Positions 1 to 5,937 of a DNA stretch of 12,442 nucleotides are shown piece after piece. The DNA lies in contig DBKZ01000078.1 in assembly GCA_002297415.1 (NCBI GenBank), positions 44,555-56,996 on the forward strand, read 5' to 3'. A program made the translations under genes and the position numbers. Each line of letters opens with the position of its first letter. The stretch's first letter is position 1. The DNA is from Ruminococcaceae bacterium UBA737. GTDB taxonomy: Bacteria > Bacillota > Clostridia > Oscillospirales > Acutalibacteraceae. Below the pieces are notes generated by a model. It saw nothing but the letters and a program-made list of their open reading frames with translations, was not told the DNA's origin and made no database searches.

Positions 1-2
1 AC

Positions 3-242
3 GCTCATATTTATAACGGGGATATAGTTTATATCAGACAGCAGGCTACGGTCAATGACGGAGAAATCGCCGCCGTTCTTATAGAAAACGAGGCTACACT
101 TAAAAGATTTTACAAATCAGGTGATACAGTAACTCTTATGCCCTGCAACACCAAATGTCAGCCTTTTGTTTACTCAGGTGCCGAGCTCGAAAATATCCGT
201 ATACTCGGAAAAGCCGTAGGCTTTACAAGTACAAAGATTTAA
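3..242 (+). CDS. S24/LexA-like repressor, C-terminal part (5' end outside window)
   Basis: Seventy-nine codons of a protein entering from the left edge and ending at TAA 240-242. The visible part matches the C-terminal peptidase S24 fold of LexA/CI-type regulators: a GDIVYIR strand near residues 6-12 of the fragment, a GEIAAVLI strand at 20-27, and EATLKRF at 30-36, whose Lys34 sits where the catalytic lysine of LexA self-cleavage lies. The fragment ends ILGKAVGF, as is usual in this family. The nucleophilic serine and the N-terminal DNA-binding domain are outside the window. By position and family it is probably the element's own repressor, inactivated by RecA-stimulated self-cleavage on DNA damage, rather than the host LexA. 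It could control the promoter at 264-292 immediately downstream, but this is inference. Confidence 0.8.
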   Translation, partial: AHIYNGDIVYIRQQATVNDGEIAAVLIENEATLKRFYKSGDTVTLMPCNTKCQPFVYSGAELENIRILGKAVGFTSTKI

Positions 243-261
243 CAAATATTTTTGTATTTGT
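242..261. promoter_or_regulatory. Upstream operator-like palindrome (copy 1)
   Basis: ACAAATA (242-248), six bases, TATTTGT (255-261): a perfect 7+7 inverted repeat overlapping the last base of the upstream stop codon. An identical palindrome lies 25 bp downstream. Arm length and symmetry fit a dimeric repressor site. Confidence 0.7.
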
Positions 262-263
262 TA

Positions 264-292
264 TTGACAAATACTTTTATATTTGTTATAAT
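264..292 (+). promoter_or_regulatory. Consensus sigma-A promoter of the hicA operon
   Basis: The -35 box TTGACA (264-269) and -10 box TATAAT (287-292) are both perfect consensus with an exact 17-bp spacer. A second TATAAT overlaps at 292-297. The expected start site is near 299, a few bases before the GGGAGGG ribosome binding site of hicA. A promoter this strong should need repression, and the 267-286 palindrome fills the spacer. Confidence 0.9.
267..286. promoter_or_regulatory. Promoter-spacer operator-like palindrome (copy 2)
   Basis: ACAAATA (267-273), six bases, TATTTGT (280-286), with arms identical to copy 1. It overlaps the last three bases of the -35 box and runs to the base just before the -10 box, so a bound protein would exclude RNA polymerase. 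Candidate binders are HicB of this operon (autoregulation) or the S24 repressor encoded just upstream. Confidence 0.75.
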
Positions 293-315
293 ATAATTGT
301 CGGGAGGGAAAGCAC

Positions 316-513
316 TTGAAAAGTTACTCTTCAAGGGAAGTCATTAAAATGCTGAAAGCGGACGGTTGGTATGAAGTAAATGTTTGCGGTAGTCATCATC
401 AGTTTAAACACCCCATAAAAAAGGGAAGAACAACCGTTAAACATCCCGATAAAGACATACCGAGAAAAACGCTTGACAGCATTGAAAGACAATCAGGGCT
501 ACTTTTCAGGTAG
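316..513 (+). CDS. hicA: HicA-type mRNA interferase toxin
   Basis: A 65-residue basic protein of the HicA/YcfA family (dsRBD-like fold). HicA toxins cleave mRNA independently of ribosomes and are neutralised by HicB. The N-terminus carries the usual REVIKML..DGW pattern (7-18) and the family signature GSHHQFKHP at 25-33, which holds the conserved catalytic histidine (His27/His28), followed by the second basic strand TTVKHP. The length is normal for the family. The start is TTG at 316, supported by GGGAGGG at 302-308 and by homology beginning right there. It is the first gene of the operon, 41 bp before hicB. A perfect hairpin (495-517) sits over its stop codon. Family assignment is firm; toxicity is inferred. 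Confidence 0.93.
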   Translation: MKSYSSREVIKMLKADGWYEVNVCGSHHQFKHPIKKGRTTVKHPDKDIPRKTLDSIERQSGLLFR

Positions 514-517
514 CCCT
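495..517 (+). other. Hairpin spanning the hicA stop codon
   Basis: AGGGCTAC (495-502) and GTAGCCCT (510-517) form a perfect 8-bp stem with a 7-nt loop. The TAG stop of hicA (511-513) lies inside the 3' arm. No T-run follows (ATCCCCTCTC), so it is not a standard terminator. It could set the hicA:hicB ratio by protecting or processing the mRNA, or by partial termination. Confidence 0.6.
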
Positions 518-554
518 ATCCCCTCTCAAATATATTATTCGGAGGTTTTTAAAA

Positions 555-956
555 ATGAAAAAAATTGACCGTTATTTTTACCCTGCAATATTCTCTTATG
601 AAAAAGACAAAGAAATTGCCGTTGTATTTCCCGATTTAGATGTAGCGACAAGCGGAGTTGATGAGGATGACGCGCTTTTGTCCGCCCGTGAGCTTTTAGG
701 CTGTGTTCTTTTCGGTCTTGAAGAGGACGGCGAAGAGATTCCTACTCCTACTCAATTAAAAGATATAAAGCTCAAAAACAACGAAAGAGCGGTTTTGGTA
801 GATGTATTTATGCCCTCAGTCAGAAATGCAAATATAAACAAATCGGTAAACCGTACCGTAACACTCCCTGCGTGGCTTAATTCAGCAGCAGTCGAAAGGA
901 ACATCAATTTTTCTCAGGTTCTTCAGGACGCTTTACGCGCTCAAATAGATTTATGA
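555..956 (+). CDS. hicB: HicB-family antitoxin
   Basis: A 133-residue antitoxin. Residues about 7-70 form the HicB-like domain, with the typical run YPAIFSYE, then VVFPDLDVATSG, a DALLSARELL helix and GLEEDGEEIPTPT. Residues about 100-133 (VTLPAWLNSAAVERNINFSQVLQDAL) look like the C-terminal ribbon-helix-helix DNA-binding part found in this HicB subgroup. HicB sequesters HicA and normally represses its own operon, so it is the leading candidate to bind the palindromes at 242-286. GGAGG at 541-545, 9 bp before ATG 555, is an excellent ribosome binding site, better placed than that of the toxin, as expected for an antitoxin made in excess. Its stop overlaps the start of the HEPN gene. Confidence 0.92.
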   Translation: MKKIDRYFYPAIFSYEKDKEIAVVFPDLDVATSGVDEDDALLSARELLGCVLFGLEEDGEEIPTPTQLKDIKLKNNERAVLVDVFMPSVRNANINKSVNRTVTLPAWLNSAAVERNINFSQVLQDALRAQIDL

Positions 957-1312
957 CAAATAATTCTTTATGCCTGTTAAACCAAGCCGTAAAAGATTAT
1001 GACAAATACGGACTGTCCTCGGTTTTAGACGGTGTTATATATCGTTTTAAACATTGTTTCGATGTTTATATCAATAATCTCCGAGAATATTTAATCGAGC
1101 AGGGATATACAGATATAAACAGCCCTAAATCCGTACTAAAAACCGCTTATTCGGACGGTCTGATAAATGATGAAAAAGGCTGGCTTGAAATTCTCGAATC
1201 AAGAAACTTAACTTCTCACGTTTATGATGAAAAAACAGCTGAAAAGATTTTTGAAAACATAAAAACGAAATTTTTAAGTTTATTTGAAAAGCTTGCCGAA
1301 AATCTCAAATAA
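953..1312 (+). CDS. HEPN protein, NTase-substrate-binding (HI0074-like) family
   Basis: A 119-residue all-helical protein resembling the nucleotidyltransferase substrate-binding family (HI0074 type), a branch of the HEPN superfamily. Hallmarks are LDGVIYRFKHCFDVYINNLREYL (26-47, written here only as LDGVIYRF and following helix), WLEILESRNLTSHVY around 77-91, and a final helix. R84, H89 and Y91 form an RX4HXY motif. In HepT toxins of MntA-HepT systems this motif carries RNase activity, and its tyrosine is AMPylated by MntA. No MntA-like gene (GSX10DXD) is visible nearby. ATG 953 overlaps the hicB stop in an ATGA arrangement, and there is no good separate ribosome binding site, so translation is probably coupled to hicB. 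Whether it is a second toxin, or a modulator of HicAB, is not known. Confidence 0.82.
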   Translation: MTNNSLCLLNQAVKDYDKYGLSSVLDGVIYRFKHCFDVYINNLREYLIEQGYTDINSPKSVLKTAYSDGLINDEKGWLEILESRNLTSHVYDEKTAEKIFENIKTKFLSLFEKLAENLK

Positions 1313-1412
1313 GGAAGGCTGATAAAACACGGAAAACAGAATTAAATTATTTGATAACAAAGAAATCAGAACTGTCTGGGACAGCGATAAAGAGGATTGG
1401 TATTTTTCTATA

Positions 1413-2135
1413 GTGGATGTTGTGTCTGTTTTGACAGACAGTATTGATGGTAGAAAATATTGGAACAAGCTGAAGCAACGCTTAAAAGCTGAAGGAAATG
1501 AAACGGTGACAAATTGTCACCAGTTGAAAATGAAAGCCGCGGACGGTAAAATGAGGTTAACCGATGTTGCCGGCACAAAACAGCTTTTAAGGCTTATTCA
1601 GTCTATCCCTTCGCCTAAAGCCGAGCCTTTTAAATTATGGCTCGCGCAGGTGGGCTCTGACAGGCTTGACGAAACGGCAGACCCTGAGCTCGCAATCAAC
1701 CGAGCCTTGAACACATACCGCAAAAAGGGATATTCGGATGAGTGGATAAATCAGCGCCTTAAATCTATAGATATCAGAAATGAATTAACTGATGAATGGA
1801 ACAGGGGCGGAATTAAAGAGGGACTTGAATACGCTATCCTTACCGACGAAATCACAAAAGCTTGGTCGGGAATGACAACAAAGCAATATAAAAGCCTTAA
1901 GGACCTCAAAAAAGAGAGCCTGCGAGACAATATGACGAATATGGAATTAGTTCTTAATATGCTCGCCGAAGCTGCCACAACCGAAATTTCAAAGCAAGAG
2001 AGCCCTTACGGACTTAACGAACATAAAAAAGCCGCTAAACGCGGCGGAACAGTTGCACAAAAGGCAAGAAAAGAATTGGAAGAGCAGACCGGAAAAAGCG
2101 TGATAAGCTCTGACAGTATTAAAAAATTAAAATAA
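1413..2135 (+). CDS. Bro-N domain antirepressor-like protein (natural start probably ACG at 1329)
   Basis: A phage-type Bro-N protein. The N-terminal half has the Bro-N pattern: FSIVDVVSVL, YWNKLKQRL, TNCHQLKM, then LTDVAGTKQLLRLIQSIPSPKAEPFKLWLA, and the C-terminal half is the conserved region with EYAILTDEITKAWSG and LKKESLRDNMTNMELVLNMLAEAAT. Such proteins act as antirepressors or DNA-binding regulators in phages and integrative elements. The first canonical in-frame start is GTG 1413, giving 240 residues. However, the frame stays open upstream to 1326 and encodes conserved sequence (ENRIKLF, then WYFSIVDVV) that begins immediately after an ACG codon at 1329, with AAGGAAGG at 1311-1318 in a suitable place. 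So the authentic gene probably starts at 1329 (268 residues), with a non-standard or mutated start. It follows the HEPN gene by 16 bp. Confidence 0.85.
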   Translation: MDVVSVLTDSIDGRKYWNKLKQRLKAEGNETVTNCHQLKMKAADGKMRLTDVAGTKQLLRLIQSIPSPKAEPFKLWLAQVGSDRLDETADPELAINRALNTYRKKGYSDEWINQRLKSIDIRNELTDEWNRGGIKEGLEYAILTDEITKAWSGMTTKQYKSLKDLKKESLRDNMTNMELVLNMLAEAATTEISKQESPYGLNEHKKAAKRGGTVAQKARKELEEQTGKSVISSDSIKKLK

Positions 2136-2139
2136 AAAA

Positions 2140-2170
2140 TCCGCCTCGGCACTAGCAATACCGAAGCGGA
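2140..2170. repeat. Inverted repeat just after the Bro-N gene
   Basis: TCCGCCTCGG (2140-2149) and CCGAAGCGGA (2161-2170) form a 10-bp stem with one mismatch and an 11-nt loop. There is no T-run on the plus strand, but an A-rich tract precedes it, so it would resemble a terminator better when read on the minus strand. It may protect the 3' end of the Bro-N transcript. Confidence 0.5.
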
Positions 2171-2173
2171 CCT

Positions 2174-2281
2174 CAGACGGATTACACTACCAATATAACC
2201 CACCCAAACAAAAATGTAGTCCAACACTACGGTTATATTGTACCAAATCCGTCTGAAAAATGCAAGAGGAAAATCAGACGG
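2174..2281 (+). promoter_or_regulatory. Nested inverted repeats, possible attenuator before the recombinase
   Basis: Outer arms CAGACGGATT (2174-2183) and AATCCGTCTG (2246-2255) are perfectly complementary. Inside them CAATATAACC (2191-2200) pairs perfectly with GGTTATATTG (2231-2240), and GTAGT (2216-2220) with ACTAC (2226-2230). A third copy of CAGACGG at 2275-2281 can compete for CCGTCTG (2249-2255), and that alternative hairpin is followed by TATTTTTAT. Two exclusive foldings, one ending in a U-rich tract, are the layout of a transcription attenuator. The folding is read from sequence; the regulatory role is inference. Confidence 0.5.
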
Positions 2282-2327
2282 TATTTTTATGCCGATTTTT
2301 CAGTATAATTTTGTGAGGTATAATATA

Positions 2328-3824
2328 ATGAACACTGCGATTTATTTAAGAAAATCAAGAGCTGACGATCAAGCTGTCACAATAGAAGAAACTTTGCGCC
2401 GGCACAAAGAAATATTACTCGAATTTTCTTCACATCATCCGGACATTATTATTTATAAAATATTTGAGGATGTTGTTTCGGGTGACAGCCTTTATGCAAG
2501 ACCGCAAATGCTTAAGCTCCTCGAGGAAGCCGAACAGGAACGCTTTGAGGCCGTTTTATGTATGGATATAGACAGACTTGGGCGCGGAGCTACAAGCGAG
2601 CAGGGCTTAATTCTCGAAACATTTAAGTATCATAGAATTAAGATTATAACACCGCGCAAGGCTTATGACTTAAATAATGACCTCGACGAAGAGTATGCGG
2701 AATTTGAGACCTTTATGGCTCGCCGTGAATTAAAAACCATTAAACGAAGATTGCACAACGGAACGCTTAAGTCTTTAGCTGAGGGGTGCTATTTATGTAA
2801 TGCGCCGTATGGATATAAAAAATGTAAAATCAATAAAAAATGCACTCTTGAAATAAACGAGGATGAAGCTAAATTTGTCAGAATGGCATTCGAAATGTAT
2901 GCCGGCGGTGAAGCAGGAACGCAGATAATCGCCGAAACCCTCAACGGGCTCGGAGCCGTTCCCCACCGTTCGGACCATTTTAACAGGACTTCCATTGCGG
3001 CTATGCTTCGAAACAAAGTATATATCGGCAAGGTGGTCTGGAACAAGAAAAACACCGTCAAGCGCGGAATTATGAAAAAATCCGTTACGGTCTACAATGA
3101 CGAATCTAAATGGCTCGTTTATGACGGTCTTCATCCGCCTATTGTAAACGAAGAGCTTTTTAATAAAGCGAACGCGCTGCTTTCAAGCAGATATCATAAA
3201 CCGTATTATGACGGCACTTTGCAAAACCCCTTAGGCGGTATATTAAAATGTCAGGTCTGCGGTTACGGTATGCAAAGACGGCCGTATAAGCCGGACAGGA
3301 AATACCAATCCACACATATTCTTTGCGGAACAAAAGGCTGTTGCGCTTCTTCAAGACTTGATTATGTTGAAACGGCAGTAATTGAAAGCATTTCTCAAAA
3401 GCTTAAAGAGCTTAAAGCTTCAAAGCTCTCCTCTGCTCCGCCGATAAATTATGAACCTATAATTTCGGGAATAGAAAAGAAGATCTCAGAGCTTGCAAGG
3501 CAAAAAGAAAGCCTGCACGATCTTCTCGAGCAGGGAGTTTATACAGTTGAAACATATATTGAGCGTTCGAACAACATATCAAAGCGCCGCGAGGAGCTTT
3601 TAAAAGAAAAAGAAGCGACTTTAAAAAAGCAAACCGAGCAACAAACCGCGGATGTGGATTCCATAATTAACAGAATGGAAAATCTATTACAGGTATATAA
3701 CAATTCGGATCCGGCGACAAAAAATTTGCTTTTAAAACAGATAATCGATAAAGGATATTACTACAAAGAAAAAGGGTGGAAACCTAATCAATTTATCCTT
3801 ACTTTGACTTATAAAGGAATTTAA
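2328..3824 (+). CDS. Large serine recombinase (site-specific integrase)
   Basis: A 498-residue large serine recombinase, expected to integrate and excise the element. The N-terminal resolvase domain (about 1-150) starts with AIYLRKSRAD, where Ser10 is the nucleophile, and continues with VVSGDSLYARPQ and CMDIDRLGRG. The recombinase domain (about 150-280) contains APYGYKK and TSIAAMLRNKVYIGKVVW. A zinc ribbon follows (LKCQVCG and ILCGTKGC, about 305-345), then a long charged coiled coil (about 385-455) and a short C-terminal tail. ATG 2328 is chosen because the catalytic strand begins there and GAGG (2315-2318) lies 9 bp upstream; the open frame continues 30 codons further upstream into the inverted repeats but lacks family sequence. 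Its stop lies about 107 bp before the interrupted gene, as expected for an integrase next to its attachment site. Confidence 0.93.
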   Translation: MNTAIYLRKSRADDQAVTIEETLRRHKEILLEFSSHHPDIIIYKIFEDVVSGDSLYARPQMLKLLEEAEQERFEAVLCMDIDRLGRGATSEQGLILETFKYHRIKIITPRKAYDLNNDLDEEYAEFETFMARRELKTIKRRLHNGTLKSLAEGCYLCNAPYGYKKCKINKKCTLEINEDEAKFVRMAFEMYAGGEAGTQIIAETLNGLGAVPHRSDHFNRTSIAAMLRNKVYIGKVVWNKKNTVKRGIMKKSVTVYNDESKWLVYDGLHPPIVNEELFNKANALLSSRYHKPYYDGTLQNPLGGILKCQVCGYGMQRRPYKPDRKYQSTHILCGTKGCCASSRLDYVETAVIESISQKLKELKASKLSSAPPINYEPIISGIEKKISELARQKESLHDLLEQGVYTVETYIERSNNISKRREELLKEKEATLKKQTEQQTADVDSIINRMENLLQVYNNSDPATKNLLLKQIIDKGYYYKEKGWKPNQFILTLTYKGI

Positions 3825-3861
3825 CCGCTAATTTTCATTTTGCCGATAAATCTTTAAAACC

Positions 3862-3903
3862 ATAAAGCCGAAAATCGCCATTTCAAGCGGTTTCCGGCTT
3901 TAT
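3862..3903. terminator. Terminator hairpin after the recombinase
   Basis: Outer stem ATAAAGCCG (3862-3870) with CGGCTTTAT (3895-3903), and inner stem AAATCGC (3872-3878) with GCGGTTT (3887-3893), including one G-U pair. The 3' arm runs into TTTATTTCTT. The A-rich 5' side would let it work in both directions, insulating the element from the flanking gene. Confidence 0.72.
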
Positions 3904-3933
3904 TTCTTACTCCTCTAAAAGGCGCGGTGTTGA

Positions 3934-4659
3934 GATCGTGACTGTCTCGAAGATCTGCGCTGTTTCTTCACTGCCGAAACTCAGACAATTATAAATCAGG
4001 CGGTAAGCGTAAGGCTTAAAAACGCAGAAGTACTTAATGTTTATATAGATGTTGAACCCGTTAATTTCAATAAGGGCTTTTATTCCTGCGATATGACATT
4101 CTTTTTCCTCATGACAATAGACTGTTTTACCGCACCTAACACCTGCCCTACCGAGGTTCAGGGAATTACAGCCTTCAGCAAAAAGGTAATTCTTTTCGGC
4201 AGCGAGGGAAATGTCAAGGTTTATTCAAGCGCACTTTCGGATAACACAGGCTGTGATACTCAGGCGCTTTCAACCTCGAATAATCCTAAATGCGTTGTTC
4301 AGTGCGTAGAACCCGTATCCTTAAGCGCAAGGCTCGGTCAGATTTGCGACACTTATGAAAATGTCCGCTATTTCCCGCAGAGCATTATAAACTATTTCGG
4401 AACTCCGCTTGAAACCAATTTACCGGCAGGAACGCCTACCGTTTTTGCTACCCTCGGACTTTTCACAATCGTTCAGCTTGTAAGAAATGTCCAGATGCTT
4501 ATTCCTGTTTACGATTTCTGCATTCCCGAAAAGCAGTGCGAGGATTCAACCGACCAGCCCTGCGATGTATTCAGAAAAATCAAGTTCCCTACCGACGATT
4601 TCTTCCCGCCGAGACCGTGTAATGTAAGAGGCGGCTGCGGCTGTCAGAACGGCGACTGA
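3934..4659 (+). pseudogene. C-terminal part of a conserved Clostridia protein interrupted by the element
   Basis: An open frame of 241 codons running from just after a TGA at 3931-3933 to TGA 4657-4659. No canonical start sits near its beginning: the first ATG (4093) is 54 codons in, inside continuous conserved-looking sequence (LEDLRCFFTAETQ, VYIDVEPVNFNKGFYS, KKVILFGSEGNVKVYSS, VRNVQMLIPVYDF, then a Cys-rich tail ending GGCGCQNGD). It resembles, from memory, a family of cysteine-containing proteins of unknown function in spore-forming Clostridia that carry an N-terminal section ending in a CRDRDC-like motif, of which only DRDC remains. The missing N-terminus and the adjacent recombinase suggest element insertion. 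The ATG at 4093 could still give a 188-residue product, but no ribosome binding site precedes it. Confidence 0.65.
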
Positions 4660-4679
4660 ACAACAAGCCTTAATGTGAC

Positions 4680-4704
4680 AGGGCTCTGCCGAGAGCAGAG
4701 CCCT
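4680..4704 (+). terminator. Terminator of the interrupted gene
   Basis: AGGGCTCTG (4680-4688) and CAGAGCCCT (4696-4704) form a perfect 9-bp GC-rich stem with a 7-nt loop, followed by ATTGTTT. It lies 20 bp after the stop codon at 4659 and just before the ribosome binding site of the next gene. Confidence 0.78.
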
Positions 4705-4724
4705 ATTGTTTGCAAGGAGCTTTT

Positions 4725-5255
4725 ATGAAACTTTTATATCCGACATGCGGCAAGATAAAAATTCTCGTTTCCGATTCGGAAATCAAGGAATATTTCGGAG
4801 GCTACGGCAATATCAGCGAGAAAAACTCACAAACGATTGAAAGTATAAACCGAATACTAAAAAAAGCAGTGCCCGAAAGGTTTCTGAAAAAGCTCGGAAA
4901 CAAAATTCTTTTTGAAATGAGCAAAACCGACGGCGGCTGTATAATTTCCCTTTCTTCAAGCAATATAAAAAAGAAATCCGAATTATTACTTATATTTAAA
5001 GATTTTGAAAATTTAATATTTTTCTGTATTAGTTTAAAAACAGTGCCTAAGCAAAGCGGGCTTTACAAATTTAAAAGCAATTATATTCTGTTTTTGCCAT
5101 CAAAGCCAAACAAAAACACCGTTACTTTTTCAAAGGAATTTTGCAAAGCGGTTATAGAGGATAAAAGAATCAGCGCCGCCGTAAAGGAATACGGAACGCT
5201 GATTTGTAAAAACAATGCCATTGAAAAAATCAAGAAAAGCTTTAAAGAGATTTAA
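4725..5255 (+). CDS. Short MecA-like adaptor protein
   Basis: A 176-residue protein with features of the MecA adaptor family, which brings substrates to the ClpC-ClpP protease. The N-terminal part has a KIKILVSDSEIKEY strand-helix start and KTDGGCIISLS at 67-77, matching the DGGC signature at the end of the MecA N-domain. The C-terminal part has ENLIFFCISL (95-104), LYKFKSNYILFL (113-124) and VKEYGTLICKNNAIEKI (153-169), matching the MecA C-domain and its typical NAIEKL-like ending. It is shorter than Bacillus MecA (about 218 residues), mainly in the acidic linker. ATG 4725 is chosen over an upstream TTG at 4710 because AAGGAG (4714-4719) sits 5 bp before it. It converges on rpe and the two overlap by 14 bp. 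Assignment rests on motif recognition, and the protein is divergent. Confidence 0.68.
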   Translation: MKLLYPTCGKIKILVSDSEIKEYFGGYGNISEKNSQTIESINRILKKAVPERFLKKLGNKILFEMSKTDGGCIISLSSSNIKKKSELLLIFKDFENLIFFCISLKTVPKQSGLYKFKSNYILFLPSKPNKNTVTFSKEFCKAVIEDKRISAAVKEYGTLICKNNAIEKIKKSFKEI

Positions 5256-5886
5256 TTTCGTTTACCGTCTTTTTTAAATCCGAAGAATTAAAAACATAGC
5301 TTCCTGCCACAAGCACGGTCGCTCCTGCTTTTACCGCAAGCGGAGCGGTTTCGGCATTAATTCCGCCGTCAACCTCAAGCTCGACTTTTAAATTTCGTTT
5401 GTTTATTTCATTTTTTAACACTTCAAGCTTGCTAAGTGCCTGCGGCATAAATTTCTGTCCGCCGAACCCGGGCTCAACAGACATTACAAGCACCATATCA
5501 CAATAGTCTAAAAGTCCGAAAACAGCCTCCGCAGGCGTTTTCGGCTTAATTGTTATACAAGACTTACAACCGAGATTTCTAATTCTTTTAAGCAATTCCT
5601 CATTGTCCGAGCCTGCCTCGAAATGAAAGCTGAGATAATCGGCGTATTTCGCAAAGTCATCAATATATCTGTCAGGACGGTCGATCATCAAATGAATATC
5701 TAAAGGAAGCGAGGTGTGCTCCTTTATAGATTTAATTACGGGAACTCCGAAAGAAATATTCGGAACAAACTCCCCGTCCATAACATCAAGGTGGACCATA
5801 TCCACTCCGCATTCTTCAAACCTTTTTAAATAATCCGCCAGAGTTAAAAAATCCGCAGTCAAAACGGACGGAGAAATTTTTGTCAT
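5242..5886 (-). CDS. rpe: Ribulose-phosphate 3-epimerase
   Basis: A 214-residue TIM-barrel enzyme interconverting ribulose 5-phosphate and xylulose 5-phosphate in the pentose phosphate pathway. All family motifs are visible: ISPSVLTADF at the N-terminus, VHLDVMDGEFVPNISFG (31-47, metal ligands His32 and Asp34), DIHLMIDRP (63-71, His65), VMSVEPGFGGQ (134-144), EVDGGIN (171-177, Asp173) and the phosphate-binding AGSYVF. Length is normal. ATG at 5886 is preferred to an upstream in-frame ATG at 5943, because the family sequence begins at MTKISPS, AGGAAAGGG (5896-5904) is well placed, and the extension would run through the promoter. Its 3' end overlaps the convergent MecA-like gene by 14 bp, and there is no terminator between them. 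Confidence 0.97.
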   Translation of the reverse strand: MTKISPSVLTADFLTLADYLKRFEECGVDMVHLDVMDGEFVPNISFGVPVIKSIKEHTSLPLDIHLMIDRPDRYIDDFAKYADYLSFHFEAGSDNEELLKRIRNLGCKSCITIKPKTPAEAVFGLLDYCDMVLVMSVEPGFGGQKFMPQALSKLEVLKNEINKRNLKVELEVDGGINAETAPLAVKAGATVLVAGSYVFNSSDLKKTVNEIKSL

Positions 5887-5908
5887 AAAACCAATCCCTT
5901 TCCTAAAT

Positions 5909-5937
5909 ATTTTATAATAAACATCTTTTGCTGTCAA
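5909..5937 (-). promoter_or_regulatory. Sigma-A promoter of rpe
   Basis: Read on the minus strand: -35 TTGACA (5937-5932), 17-bp spacer, -10 TAAAAT (5914-5909). The expected start site is just upstream of the ribosome binding site. Confidence 0.75.

Larger units (their letters stand above)
1..3930. mobile_element. Right-hand part of a serine-recombinase mobile element
   Basis: This stretch groups a prophage-style S24 repressor, a hicAB toxin-antitoxin pair, a HEPN protein, a Bro-N antirepressor-like protein and a large serine recombinase, all on the plus strand. This is typical cargo of small integrative elements or degenerate prophages. The right boundary is placed between the terminator ending near 3903 and position 3934, because a conserved protein begins there in mid-frame without a start codon. 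The left end is outside the window, so size and attachment core cannot be read. No structural phage genes or conjugation genes are visible here. Boundaries are inferred; the gene content is read directly. Confidence 0.72.

Noticed and set aside
2140..2170. Plus-strand intrinsic terminator of the Bro-N gene
   Set aside because: The stem is good but no T-run follows, so it is listed only as an inverted repeat.
2238..2327. Thirty extra codons in front of the serine recombinase
   Set aside because: They run through the inverted repeats, lack family sequence, and ATG 2328 has its own ribosome binding site and the catalytic strand right after it.
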